Shown here piece by piece: positions 1 through 5,318 of a stretch of DNA of 6,340 nt; position 1 is the first letter of the stretch, and each line of letters starts with the position of its first letter. Under the pieces are notes generated by a model that saw only the letters and a program-made list of their open reading frames with translations, searched no databases and was not told the DNA's origin. Source of the stretch: Eubacterium limosum (GTDB lineage Bacteria; Bacillota; Clostridia; Eubacteriales; Eubacteriaceae); assembly GCA_959020865.1 (NCBI GenBank), contig CAUEUD010000209.1, positions 1-6,340 of the forward strand, given 5' to 3'. Made by a program: the position numbers and the translations under genes.

Positions 1-93
1 AATGGGTCGTGTCAACCTTGCCAAACTGAACTAAAGGGCTCATTCCATTTTTTTACAGTCGGCAAAAAAACTTGAGAAACAAAGCTTTTTACC

Positions 94-132
94 AAAAAAA
101 AAAAAAACGTTCTGCGGGCACTGCCCTCACAC
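94..132 (-). terminator. Weak candidate terminator with T14 tract
   Basis: On the minus strand a small GC-rich hairpin (GGGC-AGT-GCCC, extended by two pairs past an A/G mismatch) is followed after about five bases by 14 consecutive T. The stem is short and set back from the T-run, so it is not a textbook intrinsic terminator, though the U-tract is unusually long. It would end leftward transcripts coming from the ABC operon or from the promoter candidate at 191-219. Confidence 0.35.
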
Positions 133-190
133 CGATATCTGTTTCACTAAAGTTGATGCTTCATCTCGCCAGTGTCCGGCTGGGCGGATA

Positions 191-219
191 ATTTTACACG
201 ATTTCTGGCCGTTATTCAA
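191..219 (-). promoter_or_regulatory. Candidate leftward sigma-A promoter
   Basis: The minus strand reads TTGAAT (219-214), a 17-base spacer, then TAAAAT (196-191). Spacing is ideal and four of six plus five of six bases match consensus. Transcription would start near 184 and run leftward toward the T14 tract at 107-94. No gene with a credible ribosome binding site follows inside the window, so it would make a short non-coding RNA or a long leader for a gene to the left. AT-rich DNA throws up such matches by chance. Confidence 0.35.
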
Positions 220-289
220 AGCGCCTGAACTTTTTTTCTTATCTGGATAAAAGGCGCAGTCTCGAGCCGCGGCACTTTTGGCAGTTTGA

Positions 290-313
290 AACGAAGGGCT
301 CACTCCCTTCGTT
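290..313 (-). terminator. Perfect 9-bp hairpin after the ABC permease gene
   Basis: The arms aacgaaggg (290-298) and cccttcgtt (305-313) pair perfectly around a 6-base loop, 14 bases beyond the permease stop codon. The position suits transcript termination or 3'-end protection, but no U-tract follows on either strand, so intrinsic termination is doubtful. The loop-side sequence recurs in part at 34-46. Confidence 0.4.
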
Positions 314-327
314 CATTGCCCATTATT

Positions 328-972
328 CTATAAATCAACTTTTTCAAACCGCCGGATAGAAATACGGCAGGCCAAAAACATCCCCAATATGTAAATGACG
401 ATTCCGGCTGCCAGAATCGGCAGTTGTCTCAGCATCATAGATGGGTTGGCAGTGTCCAGATATGTACCGGGCACCGGAAAATGCACCAGGGCTTCCATCA
501 CAATAATATACAGCCACAGAGGGATCTGCGCTATGACAAAAGCTTTTCCAACATTGTAGGCTGTTTTATAAAACTGTGTCAGGAATATCACGTTAAAAAT
601 GGTGAACATGATCAATACAAAGCCATAAAATGCAGGATTCGGCTCAATCCCTACCGGATTCGGCGGCAGCACATACGCCCGCAGAACCGCAAATGGAACA
701 GAGATAAGCACCTCACCAAGCTCCACCAGCACTACCAGAAGGCATCTTGCCCTGACAACATCTCCCTTTGAGATGGGCAGCGCTGCGGTATAAAAGGTAT
801 CCTTGTTTTCGCGCCCGTTCTGAAAAGTAAAGAAAAGCCCTAGGCAGCCAAAGAAAAACGGAACATAATAGGGATAGCCAGGAATCATCAGCATAGCGCC
901 AAAGAACATAAAAATAAACATCGGCGGCAGACTGGTTAAAAGCAGTTCTTTATAAAGTAATGCTCTCATCAT
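328..972 (-). CDS. ABC-2 type transporter permease
   Basis: This is the membrane subunit of an ABC exporter, 214 residues when read from the ATG at 972. About six hydrophobic segments are visible (roughly residues 17-31, 35-50, 76-98, 115-134, 142-162 and 183-203), joined after the second by a charged loop with the motif LPISKGDVVRAR, which resembles the LP-S-K/R-R loop of short clostridial ABC-2 permeases (ABC2_membrane_5 type). It belongs with the ATPase just upstream. The ATG overlaps the ATPase end by 23 bases and sits behind a purine-rich AGGAA site five bases away. A second ATG follows at once (969). The frame is open upstream to 1254, but that part lies inside the ATPase gene and is not membrane-like, so it is rejected. 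The substrate cannot be read from the sequence; peptides, antibiotics or lipids are usual for such pairs. Confidence 0.88.
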   Translation of the reverse strand: MMRALLYKELLLTSLPPMFIFMFFGAMLMIPGYPYYVPFFFGCLGLFFTFQNGRENKDTFYTAALPISKGDVVRARCLLVVLVELGEVLISVPFAVLRAYVLPPNPVGIEPNPAFYGFVLIMFTIFNVIFLTQFYKTAYNVGKAFVIAQIPLWLYIIVMEALVHFPVPGTYLDTANPSMMLRQLPILAAGIVIYILGMFLACRISIRRFEKVDL

Positions 973-1708
973 ATTTTTTCCTTTCCATATGAACCATAAT
1001 ATCTTCCAGTGACAATGCCGGAGCGCTTTCGTTATCTTTAAGATACTGGAAATGGCGGACAAATGCTTCCCGATCTTCGCTGGCGAGAATGGCGCCGTCC
1101 TTAATATAGGTAATCGTATCTGCGCATTTTTCCAGGTCTGATGTGATATGCGTAGAAAACAGGATGCTGCGGTCACCCGACTGCACCAGTTTTTCAAACA
1201 AAACCAGAAGATCATCTCTCGATACAGGATCCAGGCCGCTGGTCGGCTCGTCAAAAATCAAAAGGCTGGCATGGTGAGAAAGCGCCAGCGCTATGAGGTA
1301 TTTAACCCGCATGCCGGCTGACAGCTGGTCCACCGTTTTACACTCATCAAGCTCAAAAAGCTTTAAAGCCTGCTGATACTTTTTGTCATCCCATTTTTCA
1401 TAAAACCGGCTGGTCACTTTGGTGATAGTCTTTAATTTCTTTTTGGGATAGTAGTCAATTCCACCCAGCACCACACCGATATTCTGCTTACACCATGCTT
1501 CGTTTTGATTAAAATCTTTTCCCAGCATTCTGATGGTGCCGCTGTCGGGATGGACCATATTCAGCATGGCCTTGAGGGTGGTGCTCTTTCCTGCCCCGTT
1601 TTTTCCAATAAAACCCATAATGCTGCCCTGCTTCACGTCAAAGGAAACCTCTTTTAACTCGAAAGCCGGATATTTTTTGCTGAGATTTTTGACAGATAAC
1701 AGATTCAT
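950..1708 (-). CDS. ABC transporter ATP-binding protein
   Basis: This is the ATPase of an ABC-2 type exporter, 252 residues, acting at the inner face of the membrane with the permease that follows. All nucleotide-binding motifs are visible: Walker A GKNGAGKST (residues 35-43), a signature LSAGM (129-133) in place of the commoner LSGGQ, Walker B LLIFDE (149-154) followed by PTSGLDP, and the switch histidine in STHIT (H187). LSAGM variants occur in the BcrA/YtrB-like export ATPases, so this is not a sign of decay. The start ATG at 1708 directly follows the TAG of the upstream regulator (TAGATG), with GAGG in the last codons of that gene as ribosome binding site, so translation is probably coupled. 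The closest named types are bacitracin or lantibiotic immunity and YtrB-like ATPases; the actual substrate is unknown. Confidence 0.95.
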   Translation of the reverse strand: MNLLSVKNLSKKYPAFELKEVSFDVKQGSIMGFIGKNGAGKSTTLKAMLNMVHPDSGTIRMLGKDFNQNEAWCKQNIGVVLGGIDYYPKKKLKTITKVTSRFYEKWDDKKYQQALKLFELDECKTVDQLSAGMRVKYLIALALSHHASLLIFDEPTSGLDPVSRDDLLVLFEKLVQSGDRSILFSTHITSDLEKCADTITYIKDGAILASEDREAFVRHFQYLKDNESAPALSLEDIMVHMERKKYDESITL

Positions 1709-2160
1709 CTATTCCTCGCCTCTTTTCACTGCGTCCATGATCTGGGCGGCAAGCTCCATAAAAACATCTTCCTTTACGATGGCAATACCGGCTCTCTCAG
1801 GGTCTTCATCGCCGAGAACCATCAACCGGTCACCGGGCTTTATATCAAAAATTTCGCGTGCTTTTTTGGGAATAACAATCTGCCCGCGCTCTCCCACGCT
1901 TACACAGCCGAACATATGCTTATCCTTTGGCGGGATGGCCAGCCCGTCTCTTTCTTTTTCATTATAATTCACAAGGTCATCCATGCTCACATTGTACATT
2001 TCGGCCAACGCGTTGCAGTTAATGACATCCGGTGCGCTCTCGCCGCTTTCCCATTTGCCACAGCCTGACGGCTGACGCCGATTCTGGATGCTACCTCCTC
2101 CTGAGTATACTGGTTCATTTTGCGGAGTGCTGTCAGATTCATACTTAAATGATTTTTCAT
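1709..2160 (-). pseudogene. XRE-AbrB two-domain transcription regulator, frameshifted
   Basis: This is the likely regulator of the ABC pair that follows, split over two frames. The N-terminal frame (from ATG 2160) gives an XRE/Cro helix-turn-helix (TQEEVASRIGVSRQAVA), then loses homology and stops at 1987. The second frame resumes exactly with WESGESAPD, the usual next part of this fold, then LAEMYNVSMDDLV and a SpoVT-AbrB domain (VGERGQIVIPKKAREIF, then the GDRLMVLGDE strand region). Adding one base within the minus-strand AAA at 2056-2054 restores AVAKWESG and a continuous 150-residue protein, with HTH at about 8-62 and AbrB at about 84-130. The stop TAG touches the ATPase ATG. ATG 2160 is preferred because AGGAGG (2176-2171) lies ten bases before it; ATG 2169 would have a one-base spacing. 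The defect may be a real mutation or a base-calling error in an A-run. Confidence 0.85.
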
Positions 2161-2183
2161 ATTTTTCATACCTCCTGATACCC

Positions 2184-2211
2184 ATTTTAACAGAATCTGC
2201 CGGATTGTCTA
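2184..2211 (-). promoter_or_regulatory. Candidate promoter of the XRE-AbrB/ABC operon
   Basis: The minus strand reads TAGACA (2211-2206), a 16-base spacer, then TAAAAT (2189-2184), each hexamer one base off consensus. Transcription would begin near 2177, right at the AGGAGG, giving a very short leader before ATG 2160. That would rule out the ATG at 2169 as the practical start. Confidence 0.5.
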
Positions 2212-2223
2212 CCAACCATCATT

Positions 2224-2240
2224 AACAAAATATGTTTGTT
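2224..2240. promoter_or_regulatory. Small palindrome upstream of the ABC operon promoter
   Basis: The arms aacaaa (2224-2229) and tttgtt (2235-2240) form a perfect 6-bp inverted repeat with a 5-base centre, just upstream of the -35 candidate. It is placed where an operator for the XRE-type regulator could lie. The sequence is AT-rich and short, so it may be chance. Confidence 0.25.
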
Positions 2241-2251
2241 CTGGTTGCATT

Positions 2252-2275
2252 AAAAAAAGATGCCCTGGGGCATCT
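2252..2275 (-). terminator. Intrinsic terminator of the MarR-MATE operon
   Basis: On the minus strand the arms AGATGCC and GGCATCT form a 7-bp stem with a 4-base loop, followed by an unbroken run of T (stem end plus T7 at 2258-2252). It lies about 115 bases beyond the MATE stop codon and before the promoter of the ABC operon, so it separates the two transcription units. Confidence 0.85.
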
Positions 2276-2389
2276 CTGAGTGTCAAAAAACTTTATCATA
2301 AAGATAGAAAGTGTTAAAAAGAGGCCTGTTCAGTTGAAAGTTAAAACTGCTTCTATCTTTAACTTTGAATCAAACCTTTACCTTTGCTT

Positions 2390-3748
2390 CTAAGCCTCCA
2401 CTTTTCTGTTACTGATGATGGCTTTGTTTTCCCACTTTTTACTGCGGTAGCGGATATAATTGACCACCAGACCGACGCCCCATCCCATGGGGATAGACCA
2501 CCAGATCGCGCTGGAGCCGATCATTCCGGCCAGAATATACGCTGCTGCGATACGGACAACAAAGTTTGAAAGAGAGCCCATCATAAAGGCTGTGGCATCT
2601 CCCGCGCCGCGCAGCACACTGCCGGCTGAAAACATGAGTCCCATAACCACGTAAAACACTGAAACAATGCGGATATACTCAACGCCAACCTGAATAACGC
2701 CCGCGTCTGCCACAGAATCCACAAAAGCGCCGATAAAGACATCCCCGAATAAAAAGATCAGCCCGGAAATCGCAAGGCACATGATTACAACAATCAGAAT
2801 CGTTACCTTAAAGCCCTCATAGACACGCTCTGTACGGCCAGCGCCGATATTCTGCGCCGTAAAGGTGGACAGCGACATGGTGACGCTGAGTAATGGCTGA
2901 ATCGCGATGGAGTCGATCTTGGTCGCGGCGGTGTACCCCGCGATAAAAACCGAGCCAAAGCTGTTTACCAGGCCCTGGATTGCCATCATTGAGAACGATA
3001 CAATGCATTGCTGCACGGTTGAAGGGATGGCATAGGCCAGCAGATCCTTCAGCATTTTAAAATCAAACACGCAGTCTTCCCTGTGAAGTTTGAGCACCGG
3101 CACTTTAAAATAAACATAGATGAGACAGGTGACTGCCGATACTCCCTGTGCGATCAGCGTAGCCCAGGCCACACCGGCCACACCCATGTTAAAATAAATA
3201 ACAAATACCAAATCCAGCACAATATTCAAAAGAGCCGCGACAATCAAAAAATACAGGGGGGTTTTTGAATCGCCCACAGCGCGGCATATTGCAGCCAGGC
3301 CGTTGTAGGTAAACAAAAAAATGCAGCCCATGTAATAGATGTTGATGTAGGTGGACGCGCCTTCAAAAATATTGGCCGGCGTCTGGATCAGATGCAGCAG
3401 CCAGTCTGAAATCACAAGGCCCAGCACACAGACCACAACACCGACAGCCAAAATAAAAACCATGCTGGTAAACACCGCACGGCGCATATTTTTCTTATCT
3501 CCCGCACCAAAATACTGGGAAATAAGCACAGAGCAGCCCATACTCAGCCCCATGGCGATCGCTACCAGCAAAAATACCATTGCCGCCGTCGAGCCAACCG
3601 CCGCCAGCGCATCTGCGCCAACATAATTCCCGACGATGACAGTATCCACAATATTGTAAAGCTGCTGAAAAATGTTTCCGAGCAGCATGGGCAGCATAAA
3701 GATCATCAGAATTTTTACCGGCTTGCCCCGGGTCATATCATTAACCAT
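2390..3748 (-). CDS. MATE family multidrug efflux transporter
   Basis: This is a 452-residue multidrug and toxin extrusion antiporter of the inner membrane, which in this family exports cationic drugs or dyes in exchange for Na+ or H+. The N-terminal part LLGNIFQQLYNIVDTVIVG and the following GADALAAVGSTA are typical of the MepA/NorM-like branch, and the internal repeat of the fold is visible in the second half (STVQQCIVSFSMMAIQG, later VLRGAGDA). Hydrophobic segments account for about 12 helices, and the length is normal for the family. It lies 46 bases downstream of a MarR-type regulator in the same direction, the arrangement of mepR-mepA in Staphylococcus, so drug-induced relief of MarR repression is the likely control. 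The GGAGG (3766-3762) is 13 bases from the ATG, a little long. The gene appears intact; its substrate is unknown. Confidence 0.95.
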   Translation of the reverse strand: MVNDMTRGKPVKILMIFMLPMLLGNIFQQLYNIVDTVIVGNYVGADALAAVGSTAAMVFLLVAIAMGLSMGCSVLISQYFGAGDKKNMRRAVFTSMVFILAVGVVVCVLGLVISDWLLHLIQTPANIFEGASTYINIYYMGCIFLFTYNGLAAICRAVGDSKTPLYFLIVAALLNIVLDLVFVIYFNMGVAGVAWATLIAQGVSAVTCLIYVYFKVPVLKLHREDCVFDFKMLKDLLAYAIPSTVQQCIVSFSMMAIQGLVNSFGSVFIAGYTAATKIDSIAIQPLLSVTMSLSTFTAQNIGAGRTERVYEGFKVTILIVVIMCLAISGLIFLFGDVFIGAFVDSVADAGVIQVGVEYIRIVSVFYVVMGLMFSAGSVLRGAGDATAFMMGSLSNFVVRIAAAYILAGMIGSSAIWWSIPMGWGVGLVVNYIRYRSKKWENKAIISNRKVEA

Positions 3749-3783
3749 AAATTTTCACTCTCCTCCAAAGTTCTTATTTTTAA

Positions 3784-3803
3784 GACGGCACGCTTCAGCC
3801 GTC
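3784..3803 (-). other. Hairpin between MarR and MATE genes
   Basis: The arms gacggc (3784-3789) and gccgtc (3798-3803) pair perfectly around an 8-base loop. The hairpin contains the final codons and the TGA of the MarR gene. On the minus strand it is followed by TTAAAAATAAG, which is too poor in T for a good terminator. It might cause partial termination or mark an RNA processing site that sets the regulator-to-pump ratio. Confidence 0.35.
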
Positions 3804-4223
3804 ACTTTCCTGATTAAGCTTCCAAACTTTTACGGCAATCTTCTCTGACAGCTCGTCAAACAAAGCCTTTTCCTCTTCTGTAAATTCTGCCATCACTTCT
3901 TCTTCCAGCTGCCTTCTGCTTTCCTTGATAACCACTACTGCCTTATTGCCGGCCTCTGTCAGATAAACGTGCTTTTCACGTTTGCTTTCACAGTTGGTTT
4001 CACGTTTAATGAGCCCCATGTCCTCCAATGCGGACAGCGTTTTCGCCACAGTGGTTTTGTTAAACTGAAAAAAACGGGCAATGGCGTGCTGGTTAACACC
4101 GTCATTGTGTTTTAAATACAAAAGAATGGACTGCTCCGTATTATTGAGCTGCATACCGCTCAGATGCTTTTGAAATAAGATTTCGCTGTGGCGGTAAATG
4201 ATTGAGATATTTTTAAAAAACAT
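3795..4223 (-). CDS. MarR family transcriptional regulator
   Basis: This is a 142-residue winged-helix repressor of the MarR family, acting as a dimer. The DNA-binding core is clear: a first helix region NNTEQSILLYL (about 27-37), then NQHAIARFFQFNKTTVAKTLSALEDMGLI across the HTH (about 44-72; TTVAKTL marks the recognition helix), a charged wing KRETNCESKREKHVYLT (73-89), and a long C-terminal helix for dimer formation. ATG 4223 is chosen because GGAGG sits five bases upstream. The frame stays open to an ATG at 4262, but that lies within the promoter-proximal palindrome and has no ribosome binding site. It is followed by the MATE pump and preceded by a strong promoter with a palindrome at the start site, so autoregulation and drug-responsive control of the pump are the natural inference. 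Confidence 0.92.
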   Translation of the reverse strand: MFFKNISIIYRHSEILFQKHLSGMQLNNTEQSILLYLKHNDGVNQHAIARFFQFNKTTVAKTLSALEDMGLIKRETNCESKREKHVYLTEAGNKAVVVIKESRRQLEEEVMAEFTEEEKALFDELSEKIAVKVWKLNQESDG

Positions 4224-4263
4224 CGTTTCCTCCATATCGTTTGGCTGCAAACAGTTTCTCATT

Positions 4264-4287
4264 AAACAGTTTACTTATAAACTATTT
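4264..4287. promoter_or_regulatory. Candidate MarR operator
   Basis: A 24-bp inverted repeat: arms aaacagttta and taaactattt, matching at nine of ten positions around the centre ctta; the inner six pairs are perfect. It covers the end of the -10 hexamer and the expected start of transcription of the MarR-MATE unit. Its size and place fit a MarR dimer site; binding by this MarR is inferred. Confidence 0.6.
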
Positions 4288-4312
4288 TAAATTTAATTTT
4301 GTATTTTGTCAA
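4284..4312 (-). promoter_or_regulatory. Promoter of the MarR-MATE operon
   Basis: The minus strand reads TTGACA (4312-4307), a 17-base spacer, then TAAAAT (4289-4284). The -35 is perfect, the -10 is one base off, and the spacing is ideal. Start of transcription is expected near 4277, leaving a leader of about 54 bases before ATG 4223. Confidence 0.8.
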
Positions 4313-4313
4313 T

Positions 4314-4340
4314 AAAAAAACAGGCAAATCGCCTGTTTTT
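4314..4340 (-). terminator. Intrinsic terminator of the ArsD-like/lipoprotein unit
   Basis: CAGGC and GCCTG form a 5-bp GC-rich core with a 5-base loop, extended by A/T pairs on both sides. On the minus strand it is followed by seven T, six bases beyond the lipoprotein stop codon. The plus strand also ends in five T, so it could act both ways. It ends one base before the -35 box of the next promoter, a very tight junction. Confidence 0.9.
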
Positions 4341-4346
4341 CGTTTT

Positions 4347-4832
4347 CTAATTTTGACTGCTCAGCAGATCTTTAAGCTCAGGGATATATGAGCCCAGTGA
4401 AGCCGCCGCAGTTTTCACCTGTTCGTTGGCTGAGGACAACGCATCGTAATCTTTGTTTTCAATGCCGGTTTTATACTCTGCCACTGCGGGTTTAAGCTGA
4501 TTAGCCATATCGGTAAGCTTACTGTGGAGATCCACGTAATCCTGGGGTACCTTATCATAACTGATAATGGCGTCACAGGCTTTATCCACCTGATCCAGCT
4601 GCTTGTCCATATCCGATACCCATGCGCCGTCAGACAGGGAATCCTCTGTAAAGCCTGACAGATTATCCTGAATCTTCTGTACAGTGGTGGTCATCGCAGT
4701 AAACTGGCTGCCCAAAAATCCAAGGTACTCAGCTTTTCCTGCTGGCCCGTCCTTACTGCCGCAGCCGGCCAATACCAATGAGGTTACCAGAACCGCCACG
4801 GTAGACATAAAAAGCTTCTTTTTAACTTTCAT
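4347..4832 (-). CDS. Small secreted lipoprotein of unknown function
   Basis: This 161-residue protein starts with a lipoprotein signal: basic KVKKK, a hydrophobic stretch of about 16 residues, and the lipobox LAGC with the lipid-bearing cysteine at position 24. The mature part is hydrophilic and appears mostly helical, with heptad-like segments (for example DMDKQLDQVDKACDA and LSSANEQVKTAAASL); it should be anchored to the outer face of the membrane. It holds one further cysteine, in DKACDA. I do not recognise a family. ATG 4832 is preferred: GGAGG lies five bases upstream and the signal peptide starts there, whereas the in-frame extension to 4916 falls inside the neighbouring gene. The start overlaps the end of the ArsD-like gene by 11 bases, so the two are probably translated together and may share a task, but which one is unknown. 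Confidence 0.85.
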   Translation of the reverse strand: MKVKKKLFMSTVAVLVTSLVLAGCGSKDGPAGKAEYLGFLGSQFTAMTTTVQKIQDNLSGFTEDSLSDGAWVSDMDKQLDQVDKACDAIISYDKVPQDYVDLHSKLTDMANQLKPAVAEYKTGIENKDYDALSSANEQVKTAAASLGSYIPELKDLLSSQN

Positions 4833-5184
4833 GTTTTCCTCCGCAGCCTTCACAGCTGCCACAGCCCTTTCCCGAGGCTCTGCAACACGCAGTGATTGTA
4901 TCTTCTGTAATGCCAAACCAGTTAGCGATCTCCGTGTTGGACGGGTAACCGCCCTGCTTTACCAGCACACCGTCGATCAGGGTAATGGGCAGGACCTCGG
5001 GTCCTTCGGCGTCCAGCAGGTTTTCGACCATTTCGTTTTCGGCAAAATCCTTTTTCATTCCGATTATATCATAGCGCTTCACCGTTTCCCCGGCGTTAAC
5101 AAGTGCCTGAATCACCGCGTCCATCCGCGCGTCTTCATCCGACACGTCAATGGCCGCCGGTTCGAAAAGCTCTAATACTTTCAT
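4822..5184 (-). CDS. ArsD-like protein lacking the N-terminal cysteine site
   Basis: This 120-residue protein resembles ArsD, the arsenite metallochaperone that passes As(III)/Sb(III) to the ArsA ATPase and acts as a weak repressor. The match rests on the thioredoxin-like layout: MKVLELFEPA at the N-terminus, the middle segment KKDFAENEMVENLL, the LPITLIDGVLVKQGGYPS strand region, and EIANWFGI before the tail. In ArsD of the E. coli plasmid R773, Cys12, Cys13 and Cys18 bind and transfer the metalloid. Here the matching loop reads AAIDVSDED and has no cysteine. All five cysteines are in the C-terminal tail (C100, C101, C108, C111, C114), which is glycine-rich. GGGAGG lies six bases before ATG 5184. 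No arsA, arsB or arsR is in view. It may bind another metal through its tail, or serve as a sensor; canonical arsenite delivery is doubtful. Confidence 0.8.
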   Translation of the reverse strand: MKVLELFEPAAIDVSDEDARMDAVIQALVNAGETVKRYDIIGMKKDFAENEMVENLLDAEGPEVLPITLIDGVLVKQGGYPSNTEIANWFGITEDTITACCRASGKGCGSCEGCGGKHES

Positions 5185-5199
5185 TCGAATCCTCCCAGT

Positions 5200-5219
5200 T
5201 TATAATGATCTCATTGTAA
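5200..5219. promoter_or_regulatory. 20-bp palindrome over the ArsD-like promoter
   Basis: The arms ttataatga (5200-5208) and tcattgtaa (5211-5219) match at eight of nine positions around a 2-base centre. On the minus strand it contains the -10-like TACAAT (5218-5213); the -35 is poor. An operator that overlaps the -10 box is the usual layout for a repressor. The protein that binds is not in the window; an ArsR-type or self-binding ArsD-like protein is possible. Confidence 0.55.
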
Positions 5220-5272
5220 CACTGAAATCTTAATAAATTCAGTTAAAAGTAAAGATATCCTTTCCAGACCAC

Positions 5273-5310
5273 AAAAAAACAGCCCTTCCATCATTTACAA
5301 GGCTGTTTTT
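5273..5310 (-). terminator. Intrinsic terminator of the MBL-fold gene
   Basis: CAGCC and GGCTG, with two more pairs past a single-base bulge and flanking A/T pairs, form a stem with an 11-base loop. Seven T follow on the minus strand, eight bases beyond the hydrolase stop codon. It has five T on the plus strand as well. Confidence 0.88.
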
Positions 5311-5318
5311 CTGCCGCT

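Larger units (their letters stand above)
1..327. other. Gene-free region at left edge
   Basis: No convincing reading frame is seen on either strand. The stretch is AT-rich with homopolymers, including 14 consecutive A at 94-107. It holds a perfect 9-bp hairpin (290-313), an inverted repeat gcgcct/aggcgc (221-226 and 252-257) that encloses the 12-bp palindrome ttatctggataa (239-250), a leftward promoter candidate (191-219), and an imperfect inverted repeat ttgcc..actg/cagt.ggcaa (18-28 and 56-65). A TTGACA hexamer lies on the minus strand at 15-10; its -10 partner, if any, is outside the window. The region is probably the 3' flank of the ABC operon plus the control region of whatever gene lies further left. 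Confidence 0.6.

Noticed and set aside
261..273. ctcgag and gccgcggc palindromes
   Set aside because: Short self-complementary words of this size are expected by chance and have no supporting context.
424..771. Plus-strand open frame opposite the ABC permease
   Set aside because: It is antisense to a well-supported membrane protein, has no recognisable domain and no convincing ribosome binding site.
973..1254. In-frame upstream extension of the ABC permease
   Set aside because: It lies wholly within the ATPase gene in another frame, reads as non-membrane sequence, and a good ribosome binding site stands before ATG 972.
2045..2065. Programmed -1 ribosomal frameshift joining the two regulator halves
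   Set aside because: The bases at the junction (G GCA AAT) are not a slippery heptamer and no downstream pseudoknot is evident; simple loss of one A explains it better.
2161..2215. Upstream start of the frame that carries the AbrB half
   Set aside because: The residues before KWESG in this frame have no HTH character, while the other frame encodes a clear XRE helix-turn-helix over the same bases.
2258..2286. TTGACA at 2286-2281 as a promoter for the ABC operon
   Set aside because: At the right distance there is only the terminator stem and no acceptable -10 hexamer.
3784..3803. Full terminator between MarR and MATE
   Set aside because: The hairpin lacks a T-tract and no separate MATE promoter is evident in the 46-base gap.
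4224..4262. Earlier start for the MarR gene
   Set aside because: It falls in the operator/start-site region, with no Shine-Dalgarno sequence, and would lie upstream of the expected transcript start.
4684..5175. Plus-strand open frame opposite the ArsD-like and lipoprotein genes
   Set aside because: It runs across two supported genes and their junction on the other strand and its product has no family character.
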